Shown here one piece after another: positions 16,185-26,039 of a stretch of 62,683 nucleotides of DNA (within the stretch, counting starts at the first letter, position 1; each line of letters starts with the position of its first letter). The translations under genes and the position numbers were made by a program. The notes below the pieces were generated by a model. That model saw only the letters and a program-made list of their open reading frames with translations. It was not told the origin of the DNA and did not search any database. Origin of the DNA: Parabacteroides hominis (lineage in GTDB: Bacteria > Bacteroidota > Bacteroidia > Bacteroidales > Tannerellaceae); NCBI RefSeq assembly GCF_014287585.1, contig NZ_JACOOJ010000035.1, positions 1-62,683 of the forward strand. The letters run 5' to 3'.

Positions 16185-16210
16185 CCGATAGATGTTCCCG
16201 CACCTATCGG
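16185..16210 (+). promoter_or_regulatory. Hairpin in the susC leader
   Basis: CCGATAG (16185-16191) pairs with CTATCGG (16204-16210), about 60 nt upstream of the SusC start. No T-run follows, so it is more likely an mRNA-stability or attenuation element than a terminator. Confidence 0.45.
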
Positions 16211-16269
16211 CCCTAAGCTAACACAAAATTCCAACAAATTAAGTATTAACAAGTAAACGAAGCAAAGTT

Positions 16270-19200
16270 ATGAAAAAAGAACCGAAATTTCTAAATGTCA
16301 TGAGAATTTCAGCCTTCCTTCTTTTCCTTTGCGTATTCTCTTCATTTGCAGCCAAAACAAGTTCGCAAAATGCAAGAGTCAATATCAGTGGAAAGAATTT
16401 AACGATCGGTGAGTTTATCGATCAGGTAGAGAAACAAACGGATTATCTGTTTGTCTATAGTAAAAATGAAGTGAATACGAACGATGCCGTTTCCGTTAAG
16501 TCGGGAAATAAAACGGTCGCTCAGTATTTAAGTGAAGCATTCGGTGATTCGAATGTAAAGTATGCTTTTGAAAACGATTATATCGTTTTGACAAAGAATG
16601 CAAATCCGGTAGTAGCCCAGGAGGGTAAAACAATCTCCGGGGTTGTTAACGATGAATTTGGTCCGGTTGCCGGTGCCAATGTCATTATTAAAGGTACTAC
16701 GAACGGTACAATGACAGATATGGACGGTAACTTTACGATTACCAACGTTCCGGAAGGAGCAATCCTACAGGTATCTTTTATCGGTTATCTGACAAAAGAA
16801 CTTCCGGTTGGAAACCAGACTACATTTACCGTTATGCTGACGGAAGATTCGCAAGCATTGGAAGAAGTTGTAGTCGTTGGTTATGGTGTGCAACGTAAAT
16901 CCGACGTAACAGGCTCCATCTCTGTAACAAAAGCAGATGAGATGTTGAAGCAGCAATCTTTTAGTGCTTTGGACGGATTGAAAGGTAAAGCATCCGGTGT
17001 TAATATTTTTTCTAACTCTGGTCAGCCGGGTGGTTCAAGCCGTGTGATGATTCGTGGTATCGGTACTATCAACTCATCTTCAGATCCATTGTATGTAGTT
17101 GATGGCGTGGTAATGGAAGATTTCAAATACCTGAATCCGAATGATATCGAACGTATCGAAGTTTTGAAGGATGCATCTTCTGCTGCTATCTATGGTGCTC
17201 GTGGTGCAAATGGTGTGATCATGGTAACAACAAAACGCGGTAAAGATGGTGAAGGTGTCTCTGTTAGCTATAGTGGTTCTGTGAGCATGGGAAAGGTAGC
17301 TAAATACATGGATGTATTGGATGCTAATGAGTTCATGCAGGCGATGAATATTGCCTATGAAAATGGACGTTTGTATGATGGTCAAGATTATGTGTTCAAT
17401 CCTTCTGATCCAAATTTGTTTAATGCTGACGGGACTCCTAAATATAATACGGATTGGCAGCGTGAAGCTACCCGTACGGCCTGGTCACATAATCATCAGT
17501 TGAGTATTCAGCAGGGTGGAAAGAAATCTTCCGTAGGAGCTTTTTTGAACTATACGGACCAGCAAGGTGTGATGTTGAATACTTATATGAAACGTTTGAA
17601 TGCAAAGGTGGCTTATGATGCTGATCCGCTGAGTTGGTTGTCTACCTCTGTCAATGTATTGGTGAACCATACGTGGGCAAATGAGGCACAAGAAGAAGGT
17701 GGTAATCAGGATGCTCGTCGTACAATGATCGAATTTCCATCTATATTCCCGATTTATATGCCGGACGGTAGTTATGCGAATTCAAATTCTACCTCTGATT
17801 TCTCTTTGGAAGCGATGTCAAATCCTGTACAAACATTGTTGACACAACAGCGTAATCGTTATAAAACACAGGTGTTTGGAAATGCTGCTTTGACTTTTCA
17901 TTTGGCTAAAGGATTAGATTTGAAAACTCAGTTTGGGGTGGATGCTCATATTAATAGAGATCGTGATTATACACCTTCAACACTATTGAATCTGGGTTAT
18001 GACCAACAGGGCGAAGCCCGTTTGTATGATAAAGATATTTTGTATTGGCAGGAAGAAACTTACCTGACATATATGAATAATTGGGGCAAACATAGATTGA
18101 ACGCTATGGCAGGTCTTTCTTGGCAGCAGCGTACTGTTCGTGATAACGAAACGAAGGTACAGGGGTTTGCCGACGATTTCTTTGGCTTTGATAATATCGG
18201 TGCTGGCTCGAACCCTCAGGCTCCTACGTCTTCTTACGCTCAGTGGGCTATGAACTCTTATTTCTTAAGAGGCTCTTATACTTATAATGATCGTTATATG
18301 GCTACAGTAACTGCCCGTATCGATGGTTCTTCTAAATTTGGTAAGAATAATAAATACGCATTCTTCCCTTCTGTCGGTTTAGGCTGGTTAATTTCAAATG
18401 AAGATTTCATGAAGGACATATCCTTCATCGATCAGTTGAAGTTGCATACAAGTTTCGGTGTGACAGGTAACTCTGAAATCGGTACTTACAAATCTTTGGC
18501 AACAGTAGCCTCTGGAACTACATTATTGAACTCTGTCCGTGTTAATAACTCTTATATTTCCCGTTTGGCTAATCCTGATTTGAAATGGGAGAAAACAAAT
18601 CAGTTTGATATTGGTTTCAATTTGAATTTGTTCCGTAATCGTTTGAATTTCGATGTTTCTTATTACTACAAGTTAACCACGGATTTATTGTTGGATCGCC
18701 CGGTTCCTCATTCAACCGGCTTTGACTCTGTAATTGATAATATCGGTGAAGTTTCTAACCAGGGTTTGGATTTGATGGTAAATACAGTTAATATTGATAA
18801 TCCTGATTTTACCTGGTCTACGACTTTGAATATGAACTATAATAAGAATAAGATTGAGAAACTGGGTGAAAATAATGAAGATATATTGCCAGGCCCTGAT
18901 TGGGTCTCAGGTTCTCAAACTATTCTGCGTGTTGGTGAATCTTTGAGTTCTTTCTGGGGATATGAAAGATTGGGTATTTATGGAGTGGATGAAGCTGAAG
19001 AAGCTGCTGCCGCTGGTAGTGCTGTCGGTAAGGCGAAACGTTCTAAAGATAAGAAAGTATTAGGTAAAGGTATTCCTGACTGGACAGGTAGTTTCATTAA
19101 TACATTTCGTTATAAAAACTTTGATCTGACGCTGGATTTGCAATTTGTTATGGGGGTAGATGTCTTACAACAATTTATGCATTCGACAGAAGACCGTTTT

Positions 19201-19596
19201 GGTTTGACGAGTGGTTTGTCTTCTATTTTGTATGATGCATGGTCTCCTGAAAATCCGAATACATTCGTTCAGGCTATCCGTAATGCATCGTCTCCTAACA
19301 ATGCAAAACAGAGTACGGAATTGGATTCACATTGGGTTTGTAATGGCTCTTATTTGCGCGCAAATCTGATCCAATTAGGTTATACATTCGATTCAAAAGT
19401 ATTGAAAGCTTTGAGACTGGGTTCTTTGCGTGCTTATTTCAACGTAAATAATGCATTCCTTATTCATTCGAAAGATTTCAAGGGATATGATCCTGAAGGT
19501 ACTTCACAGGGATCTAACCAGTGGGGACAGAATATGTTCTTCTTCCAATATCCGAAGCCGAGAACATTTACTCTGGGTGCTAATCTTACATTTTAA
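16270..19596 (+). CDS. SusC/RagA-family TonB-dependent outer-membrane transporter with STN domain
   Basis: This 1108-residue protein imports oligosaccharide across the outer membrane with its SusD partner. Domain order is signal peptide (1-about 33), STN signalling domain (about 38-115), carboxypeptidase-regulatory-like domain (about 121-195), TonB box EEVVVVGYG (about 198-206), plug with the DPLYVVDGV and ASSAAIYGARGANGVI blocks, then the 22-strand barrel ending in FTLGANLTF. The STN domain shows it is a signalling transporter acting through the upstream FecR and ECF sigma genes. The downstream GH92 genes suggest an alpha-mannose-containing ligand, probably N-glycan or mannan fragments. Confidence 0.95.
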   Translation: MKKEPKFLNVMRISAFLLFLCVFSSFAAKTSSQNARVNISGKNLTIGEFIDQVEKQTDYLFVYSKNEVNTNDAVSVKSGNKTVAQYLSEAFGDSNVKYAFENDYIVLTKNANPVVAQEGKTISGVVNDEFGPVAGANVIIKGTTNGTMTDMDGNFTITNVPEGAILQVSFIGYLTKELPVGNQTTFTVMLTEDSQALEEVVVVGYGVQRKSDVTGSISVTKADEMLKQQSFSALDGLKGKASGVNIFSNSGQPGGSSRVMIRGIGTINSSSDPLYVVDGVVMEDFKYLNPNDIERIEVLKDASSAAIYGARGANGVIMVTTKRGKDGEGVSVSYSGSVSMGKVAKYMDVLDANEFMQAMNIAYENGRLYDGQDYVFNPSDPNLFNADGTPKYNTDWQREATRTAWSHNHQLSIQQGGKKSSVGAFLNYTDQQGVMLNTYMKRLNAKVAYDADPLSWLSTSVNVLVNHTWANEAQEEGGNQDARRTMIEFPSIFPIYMPDGSYANSNSTSDFSLEAMSNPVQTLLTQQRNRYKTQVFGNAALTFHLAKGLDLKTQFGVDAHINRDRDYTPSTLLNLGYDQQGEARLYDKDILYWQEETYLTYMNNWGKHRLNAMAGLSWQQRTVRDNETKVQGFADDFFGFDNIGAGSNPQAPTSSYAQWAMNSYFLRGSYTYNDRYMATVTARIDGSSKFGKNNKYAFFPSVGLGWLISNEDFMKDISFIDQLKLHTSFGVTGNSEIGTYKSLATVASGTTLLNSVRVNNSYISRLANPDLKWEKTNQFDIGFNLNLFRNRLNFDVSYYYKLTTDLLLDRPVPHSTGFDSVIDNIGEVSNQGLDLMVNTVNIDNPDFTWSTTLNMNYNKNKIEKLGENNEDILPGPDWVSGSQTILRVGESLSSFWGYERLGIYGVDEAEEAAAAGSAVGKAKRSKDKKVLGKGIPDWTGSFINTFRYKNFDLTLDLQFVMGVDVLQQFMHSTEDRFGLTSGLSSILYDAWSPENPNTFVQAIRNASSPNNAKQSTELDSHWVCNGSYLRANLIQLGYTFDSKVLKALRLGSLRAYFNVNNAFLIHSKDFKGYDPEGTSQGSNQWGQNMFFFQYPKPRTFTLGANLTF

Positions 19597-19611
19597 TAAC
19601 TTCAGAATTTA

Positions 19612-21204
19612 ATGAAAATGAAAAAGATATTATTAGGAATCATTTGTGTCGGTTTATTGGGAGGTTCAACTTCCTGTAGCGACTTTTTGGAAGAAAAAAC
19701 GAAGAGTGAATTGGATTTGGGACAAAACTTTTCAACACCTAATCATGCGCGTACGGCCGTAAATGTATTGTATCGGAACGGTGCTCCTGATCTGTATGGA
19801 AATGGTGGTGTATATATGCCGTCAAGCAGTACGATGGGAGGGTATATTTCAGGCTTGTTTGATAATGGCTATAAAGGACAGGAAGTAATTGCTTCTTATA
19901 GCCAAACGCTGACTCATACGGCCAAAAACATTGCCGGTTCAATGGATGGTGTTTGGGATGATTGTTACGAAGCGATTTCCCGTGCAAATACAGCTATCAA
20001 GTATATCCCGTCTACTCCGGGATTACAAGAAACCGAAAGAAATAATTTGTTGGCTCAGGCTAAATTTTTCCGAGCCTTCAATTACTTCTATCTGGTGAAA
20101 TTCTTTGGGGATGTACCTTTAATTACAGAACCGTATGAATCATTGGAAAATTTGTATGTATCCAGAACTGCATCTGCAGAGGTATATAATCAGATTGTTG
20201 AAGATTTGACGTTTGCGGTAGATCATTTGAATGATGTCGCATTTACGGAGAATGGTTTTCGTGTAGCCAAAGGTACAGCTGAGGTTGTATTAGCAGATGT
20301 TTATCTGCAGATGAGCGGTTATCCTTTGCTAAATAACAAATATGCTGAAGCGGCTAAGGTGGCGAGAAGTATTATTAATAGCGGAAAATATGCTTTGATT
20401 CAGAATGGGAATTCTCCTGAAACAAGTGCTTATAATGTAATTCGTACGGAGGATAATACAAAAGAATATCTGTATTCGTATGAATATGAAGCAAGCATCG
20501 CTTCCAATCCGAAGGTACAGATTTGTTTGCCGGTCTCTGGTGCACAAGATAATCAATTGGCTTATTCTTTGACAAACGATGCCTATCGTCCTATAGAGGA
20601 ATATCTGAATGTATATGATCCTGAAAAGGATTTGCGTATTCAGGAAAAACAATTTTTCCATACAAGCGAAATGTTGACAGACAAGAGTGGTAACTTAAGA
20701 GAATACAAATTCGTTACTTGCCCTTATATCTGGTATAACGAAGAGGCAATGACAAAGTCAGCTAAGAGTAGCAAGGATCTGGCTCTGTATCGTTACGCAG
20801 AAGTATTGTTGATTGCGGCGGAAGCGATAGCACAGAGTGAAGGAGTAACAACGGAAGCTATTGGTTATCTGGCTGATGTACGTGCACGTGCTTATACAAC
20901 AACAGATCGTTCAGATATAGTTAGTTCATTAAGCAGTCTGTCTAAAGAAGCTTTTATTCAGGAAGTTTGGGTGGAACGTATGCGTGAACTTGTATTTGAG
21001 ATGCGTACTTGGTCTGATATTCAGCGTACTCGTATGTATCCGGTTACATCAAAAGATGCTAAAGGAAAAGTATCTTTTGTAAATGTGATTGGAGCTAAGA
21101 ATCCGTGGGGAGCCGTTTATCAGGAAAAAGACTTATTGTGGCCTATTTCTGATAATGAAATGCAACGAAATCCTTCTTTGAAACAAAATCCAGGTTTTGA
21201 ATAA
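19612..21204 (+). CDS. SusD/RagB-family surface glycan-binding lipoprotein
   Basis: This lid subunit of the SusCD complex captures glycan at the cell surface. It has 530 residues and is a lipoprotein with Cys22 after GLLGGSTS. The TPR-like helical core and the family stretches RANTAIKYIP, NLLAQAKFFRAFNYFYLVKFFGDVPLI and YRYAEVLLIAAEAI are present. The C-terminus has WSDIQRTRMYP and the ending LKQNPGFE that is usual for the family. It lies 15 bp after susC and ends in a strong terminator. A second in-frame ATG at 19618 is an alternative start. Confidence 0.95.
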   Translation: MKMKKILLGIICVGLLGGSTSCSDFLEEKTKSELDLGQNFSTPNHARTAVNVLYRNGAPDLYGNGGVYMPSSSTMGGYISGLFDNGYKGQEVIASYSQTLTHTAKNIAGSMDGVWDDCYEAISRANTAIKYIPSTPGLQETERNNLLAQAKFFRAFNYFYLVKFFGDVPLITEPYESLENLYVSRTASAEVYNQIVEDLTFAVDHLNDVAFTENGFRVAKGTAEVVLADVYLQMSGYPLLNNKYAEAAKVARSIINSGKYALIQNGNSPETSAYNVIRTEDNTKEYLYSYEYEASIASNPKVQICLPVSGAQDNQLAYSLTNDAYRPIEEYLNVYDPEKDLRIQEKQFFHTSEMLTDKSGNLREYKFVTCPYIWYNEEAMTKSAKSSKDLALYRYAEVLLIAAEAIAQSEGVTTEAIGYLADVRARAYTTTDRSDIVSSLSSLSKEAFIQEVWVERMRELVFEMRTWSDIQRTRMYPVTSKDAKGKVSFVNVIGAKNPWGAVYQEKDLLWPISDNEMQRNPSLKQNPGFE

Positions 21205-21249
21205 AGGCTTGTACCCAGATAAAAAAGGGTGGACATACCCTTGAGTATG

Positions 21250-21283
21250 GGGAGGTTGTTCGTCACGGGCAACCTCCCTTTTT
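21250..21283 (+). terminator. Intrinsic terminator after susD
   Basis: GGGAGGTTG (21250-21258) and CAACCTCCC (21270-21278) form a 9-bp stem followed by a T-run. It separates susCD from the GH92 genes, which have their own -7 box. Confidence 0.85.
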
Positions 21284-21339
21284 ATTGATTTTTGAGAAAA
21301 ATCCACATTACTTGCTTTTACTTAAGGGGTTGTTTGACT

Positions 21340-21347
21340 TATCTTTG
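21340..21347 (+). promoter_or_regulatory. -7 box of the GH92 operon
   Basis: TATCTTTG is an exact TAnnTTTG match 29 bp before the first GH92 start, with a T-rich -33-like stretch 20 bp upstream. Confidence 0.55.
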
Positions 21348-21376
21348 TAAGTAGAATATTAATCGTATAAATAAAT

Positions 21377-23686
21377 ATGAAGAAAAAAAGTATATGGGCT
21401 TTTGCCCTTATTGCTATGCTAACCAGCCTGGGGAGGCCTGCCGTCGCGTCAAACGGTGCTTTTGATCCGGTAGAGTATGTTAATCCTTTAATGGGGACAC
21501 AATCGTCGTTCGAGCTATCGACCGGTAATACCTATCCGGCCATAGCACGTCCTTGGGGTATGAATTTCTGGACACCGCAAACCGGTAAGATGGGTGACGG
21601 ATGGGGATATACCTATACCGCCAATAAGATACGCGGTTTTAAACAAACCCACCAGCCAAGCCCTTGGATCAATGATTACGGGCAGTTTGCGATCATGCCG
21701 GTTGTCGGCGCTCCTGAATTCGATCAGGACAAACGCGCCAGTTGGTTCTCCCACAAGAGTGAGATCGCAAAACCGTATTACTACGAAGTCTATCTGGCGG
21801 AACATGACGTGAAGACCGAGTTGACACCGACGGATCGTGCCGCCATGTTTCGTTTCACTTTCCCGGAAAACGAACATTCTTATGTCGTAGTGGATGCGTT
21901 TGACAAAGGTTCCTACATCAAGGTGATCCCCGGAGAAAATAAGATTATCGGCTATACGACCAAGAATAGCGGCGGTGTACCGGAAAATTTCAAGAACTAT
22001 TTCGTGATCGAATTTGACAAACCTTTCACTTATGAAGCGACTTTTGCCGATGCAACATTGAAGGAAGGTGCGCGTGAGCAGGAATCCGACCATGTCGGCG
22101 CCGTTATTGGTTTCAAGACGGCAAAAGGCGAGGTCGTGCATGCGAAGGTCGCCTCTTCGTTTATCAGTTTCGAACAGGCAACCCTCAATATGAAAGAGTT
22201 GGGTTCCGACAATTTCGACACATTGGTGCAAAAAGGCAAAGATGTATGGAACAAGGAGCTGGGCAAGATCGAAGTGGAAGGCGGCACGTTGGACCAGTAC
22301 CGGACATTCTATTCCTGTATGTACCGTTCGCTTCTGTTTCCCCGTAAGTTTTATGAAATAGACGCGGCAGGGAAAGTCGTGCATTATAGTCCTTACAACG
22401 GAGAAGTATTGCCGGGCTATATGTTTACGGATACCGGTTTCTGGGATACGTTCCGTAGCCTGTTCCCATTCCTGAACCTGATGTACCCGACAATGTCGAA
22501 AGAAATGCAGGAAGGTCTGATCAACACCTATAAGGAAAGCGGGTTCTTCCCCGAATGGGCAAGCCCCGGACATCGTGGTTGTATGGTGGGCAACAACTCT
22601 GCATCGGTTTTAGTGGATGCTTACGTCAAGGGTATAAAGGTGGATGATCTCGAAACTTTGTACAAAGGTTTGATCCACGGAACGGAGAATGTACATCCGA
22701 CGGTTTCTTCTACCGGTCGCCTCGGACATGAATATTACAACAAATTGGGCTATGTGCCTTATGATGTGAAGATCAACGAGAATGCCGCCCGTACGTTGGA
22801 ATATGCCTATAACGACTGGTGCATCTACCAGATCGCAAAAGACCTGGGACGTCCTAAAAAAGAACTTGACCTGTATGCCAAACGTGCGATGAACTATAAA
22901 AACCTGTTTGATAAGGAAACCAAGCTGATGCGTGGAAAGAATAAAGACGGCAAGTTCATGGCTCCTTTCTCGCCGTTGAAATGGGGAGATGCTTTCACGG
23001 AAGGGAATAGTTGGCATTATACATGGTCTGTTTTCCACGATCCGCAGGGATTGATCGATTTGATGGGTGGAAGAAAAGAATTCGTCACCATGCTGGATTC
23101 CGTATTTGCCGTTCCTCCCGTGTTCGACGATAGCTATTATGGACAGGTTATCCATGAGATCCGTGAAATGCAGATCATGAATATGGGAAACTATGCGCAT
23201 GGCAACCAGCCGATCCAGCATATGATTTATCTTTATAACTATGCCGGTGAGCCTTGGAAAGCCCAATACTGGCTACGTCAGGTGATGAACCGCATGTACA
23301 CCCCGACACCGGACGGTTATTGTGGTGACGAAGATAACGGACAGACTTCCGCCTGGTATGTATTCTCCGCTCTCGGCTTCTATCCGGTTGCTCCCGGAAC
23401 AACGCAATATGTATTGGGCGCACCCTTGTTTAAGAAAGCCACCCTGCATTTCGAGAACGGCAAGAATCTGGTTATCAATGCACCGGAGAACAACGACAAG
23501 AATATCTATATCGAGTCGATGTCATTCAACGGGAAGGAGTACACCAAAAACTACCTGGAACATTTCGAATTATTGAAAGGCGGTGTCCTGGACATCAAGA
23601 TGGGAGATAAGCCGAATATGGACAGAGGCGTGAATCCGGAAGATTTCCCGTATTCATTTTCAGTAAATGAGAAACAAAAGAAATAA
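21377..23686 (+). CDS. GH92-family alpha-mannosidase, secreted
   Basis: GH92 enzymes are calcium-dependent exo-alpha-mannosidases. This 769-residue protein has a signal peptide (1-24), an N-terminal beta-sandwich (about 30-265) opening with VEYVNPLMGTQS, and the alpha/alpha barrel. Glu542 in FTEGNSWHYTW corresponds to the catalytic acid of characterised GH92 members. Asp651/Asp653 in GDEDNGQTSAWYVFSALGFYPV correspond to the base residues. All key residues are present. Linkage specificity (1,2; 1,3; 1,4; 1,6) cannot be decided from these motifs. It is followed after 3 bp by a second GH92 gene. Confidence 0.95.
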   Translation: MKKKSIWAFALIAMLTSLGRPAVASNGAFDPVEYVNPLMGTQSSFELSTGNTYPAIARPWGMNFWTPQTGKMGDGWGYTYTANKIRGFKQTHQPSPWINDYGQFAIMPVVGAPEFDQDKRASWFSHKSEIAKPYYYEVYLAEHDVKTELTPTDRAAMFRFTFPENEHSYVVVDAFDKGSYIKVIPGENKIIGYTTKNSGGVPENFKNYFVIEFDKPFTYEATFADATLKEGAREQESDHVGAVIGFKTAKGEVVHAKVASSFISFEQATLNMKELGSDNFDTLVQKGKDVWNKELGKIEVEGGTLDQYRTFYSCMYRSLLFPRKFYEIDAAGKVVHYSPYNGEVLPGYMFTDTGFWDTFRSLFPFLNLMYPTMSKEMQEGLINTYKESGFFPEWASPGHRGCMVGNNSASVLVDAYVKGIKVDDLETLYKGLIHGTENVHPTVSSTGRLGHEYYNKLGYVPYDVKINENAARTLEYAYNDWCIYQIAKDLGRPKKELDLYAKRAMNYKNLFDKETKLMRGKNKDGKFMAPFSPLKWGDAFTEGNSWHYTWSVFHDPQGLIDLMGGRKEFVTMLDSVFAVPPVFDDSYYGQVIHEIREMQIMNMGNYAHGNQPIQHMIYLYNYAGEPWKAQYWLRQVMNRMYTPTPDGYCGDEDNGQTSAWYVFSALGFYPVAPGTTQYVLGAPLFKKATLHFENGKNLVINAPENNDKNIYIESMSFNGKEYTKNYLEHFELLKGGVLDIKMGDKPNMDRGVNPEDFPYSFSVNEKQKK

Positions 23687-23689
23687 ACG

Positions 23690-25978
23690 ATGGAGCTACT
23701 AAAGAAAATAGGAAAATTTTTATTGGGCGTCGTGATCGGAGTTGCCATCATGATGTTTGTCGACAGGTATTACGTCAAAGGCAAACGGCTGGTAGCCGAT
23801 AACCTGCCGAAAGAACCGGTCGAATATGTCAATCCCTATATGGGTAACATCAGCCATCTGTTGGTCCCGACCTATCCGACCGTCCATCTGCCAAACAGCA
23901 TGTTGCGTGTCTATCCCGAACGTGGGGATTTCACGGGAGACCGATTGGGAGGCTTGCCTCTCATCGTGACAAGCCATCGGGGTAGTTCGGCTTTCAACCT
24001 GAGTCCTTACCAGGGCGATGAGGCGGGGCTGAAACCGGTCATCCCGTATAGTTACGACCGGGAAAAGATCGTCCCGTACCGATATCAGGTATATTTGGAC
24101 GATGCGAATATCGAGGTCGATTATGCTCCTTCCCACCAGAGTGCGGTTTATAGCCTGACGTTCGAAAAGGACGGGCCGGCTTACTTAGTGTTCAATAGCC
24201 GGAATGGAGAGTTGAAATGTGATGGAAATACGGTCAGCGGTTTCCAATATGTGGATAAGAAAACGAAGGTCTATTTATATGCCGAGACAGACAAGGCGCC
24301 GGAGCAATCCGGTGTCCTGTCCGGTGGAACCGTGAAGTACGGCCAATCGTCCGTAGAAGGCAAGGATGCCGCTCTGGCACTGGCTTTCGGTGGTCAGAAA
24401 AAGATCGGCGTCCGTTATGGAATCTCTTTTATCAGTACGGAGCAAGCCCGGAAGAACCTGGAGCGTGAAATCAACTCATACGATGTAAATGCAATCGCCC
24501 GGATCGGACGAAACGAATGGAACGACGCTTTAGGCAAGATCCAGGTAAGCGGAGGGAGCGAAAACGACAAGACCGTTTTCTATACTTCCTTGTACCGTTG
24601 TTATGAACGTCCGGTGAACCTGAGCGAAGACGGCAGATATTATAGCGCTTTCGACGGCAAGATACATGAAGACGGCGGCCATCCGTTCTATACCGACGAC
24701 TGGATTTGGGATACTTACCGTGCCACCCATCCGCTCCGTATCCTGATCGATAAAGAGCGTGAGACCGATATTATCAATTCATATCTCTTGATGGCCCGGC
24801 AAATGGGAACGAACTGGATGCCGACATTCCCCGAAGTGACCGGCGATTCCCGCCGTATGAACTCCAACCATGCCGTTGCCACCGTTATCGATGCATGGCG
24901 GAAAGGCGTTCGCGGTTTCGATCTTGAAAAAGCCTACGAAGCGGCCCGCAAGGGTATCGAGGAGAAAACACTGATCCCCTGGTCGGCGGCTCCTTCCGGA
25001 TGGCTGGATGAATTTTATAAGGAACATGGCTATATCCCGGCTTTGAAACCGGGTGAAAAAGAAACGGTGGCTAACGTCTCTCCGTGGGAAAAACGCCAGC
25101 CCGTCGCCGTTACCTTAGGAACGGCTTATGACGAATGGTGTCTTTCACAGATTGCGGCCGAACTGGGAAAGAAAGAGGATGCGGAATATTTCCTTGCCCG
25201 GTCTTACAACTACCGGAACCTCTTTAATCCGGAAACCCGTTTCTTCCATCCGAAGGATAAGGACGGCCGGTTTATCGAAGGAGTGGATTACCGGTATTCC
25301 GGCGGGTTGGGCGCCCGTGATTATTATGACGAGAACAACGGCTATGTTTATCGTTGGGATGTGCAACACAACATCGGCGACCTGATTTCGCTCATCGGAG
25401 GAAACGAGGCCTTTACGGCCGCCCTCGATTCGATGTTCGACACTCCTTTGGGGATGTCCAAGTGGCAATTCTATTCATTCCTGCCTGACCACACCGGCAA
25501 TGTCGGCATGTTCTCGATGGCAAATGAACCGAGCCTGCATATCCCGTATCTGTATAATTATGCCGGACAGCCCTGGAAGACGCAGAAACGCATCCGCGCC
25601 CTGCTTGACCAATGGTTCCGTAACGACCTGATGGGAGTCCCCGGTGATGAAGACGGCGGCGGCATGTCTGCCTTCGTGGTGTTTAGCATGATGGGATTTT
25701 ATCCGGTGACACCAGGATCTCCGACTTACAATATCGGTAGTCCGGTCTTTTCAGACGTGAAGATCGACCTCGGCGATGGTAACGTGTTCGAGATCGTCTC
25801 TGAAGGCGCTTCCTCTGATAATAAATATGTGCAATCGGCAACCTTGAATGGCGAAGAGTTGAACCAGCCCTGGTTCGACCATAGCCGGATTACCGCTGGT
25901 GGTGTCCTGTCTCTGAAGATGGGGCCGAAAGCCGATAAGGGGTGGGGGGCCGGGAGTCCGCCGCCGTCGGAGAATTAA
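23690..25978 (+). CDS. GH92-family glycosidase, membrane-anchored and divergent
   Basis: This is the second GH92 paralogue, 762 residues. It lacks a cleavable signal and starts with a hydrophobic helix (about 8-24) that should anchor it facing the periplasm. The family blocks are VEYVNPYMGN, DENNGYVYRWDV (where the catalytic Glu is kept but the usual Trp is Tyr) and GDEDGGGMSAFVVFSMMGFYPV. The conserved SAWYVFS has become SAFVVFS, so specificity probably differs from the first enzyme. The C-terminus is a Gly/Pro-rich tail running into an AATTAAG repeat. It is likely co-transcribed with the gene before it. Confidence 0.9.
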   Translation: MELLKKIGKFLLGVVIGVAIMMFVDRYYVKGKRLVADNLPKEPVEYVNPYMGNISHLLVPTYPTVHLPNSMLRVYPERGDFTGDRLGGLPLIVTSHRGSSAFNLSPYQGDEAGLKPVIPYSYDREKIVPYRYQVYLDDANIEVDYAPSHQSAVYSLTFEKDGPAYLVFNSRNGELKCDGNTVSGFQYVDKKTKVYLYAETDKAPEQSGVLSGGTVKYGQSSVEGKDAALALAFGGQKKIGVRYGISFISTEQARKNLEREINSYDVNAIARIGRNEWNDALGKIQVSGGSENDKTVFYTSLYRCYERPVNLSEDGRYYSAFDGKIHEDGGHPFYTDDWIWDTYRATHPLRILIDKERETDIINSYLLMARQMGTNWMPTFPEVTGDSRRMNSNHAVATVIDAWRKGVRGFDLEKAYEAARKGIEEKTLIPWSAAPSGWLDEFYKEHGYIPALKPGEKETVANVSPWEKRQPVAVTLGTAYDEWCLSQIAAELGKKEDAEYFLARSYNYRNLFNPETRFFHPKDKDGRFIEGVDYRYSGGLGARDYYDENNGYVYRWDVQHNIGDLISLIGGNEAFTAALDSMFDTPLGMSKWQFYSFLPDHTGNVGMFSMANEPSLHIPYLYNYAGQPWKTQKRIRALLDQWFRNDLMGVPGDEDGGGMSAFVVFSMMGFYPVTPGSPTYNIGSPVFSDVKIDLGDGNVFEIVSEGASSDNKYVQSATLNGEELNQPWFDHSRITAGGVLSLKMGPKADKGWGAGSPPPSEN

Positions 25979-26006
25979 GAATTAAGAATTAAAAAATCTT
26001 ATGGGG

Positions 26007-26039
26007 AGGTGTGTCATACTTTGGCACACCTTCTTTTTT
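26007..26039. terminator. Bidirectional terminator between GH92 and the histidine kinase
   Basis: AGGTGTGTCA (26007-26016) pairs with TGGCACACCT (26022-26031, one G-U). A T-run follows on the plus strand and an A-run precedes it, so it can serve both convergent genes. The core resembles the repeats at 5912 and 38827. Confidence 0.75.
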
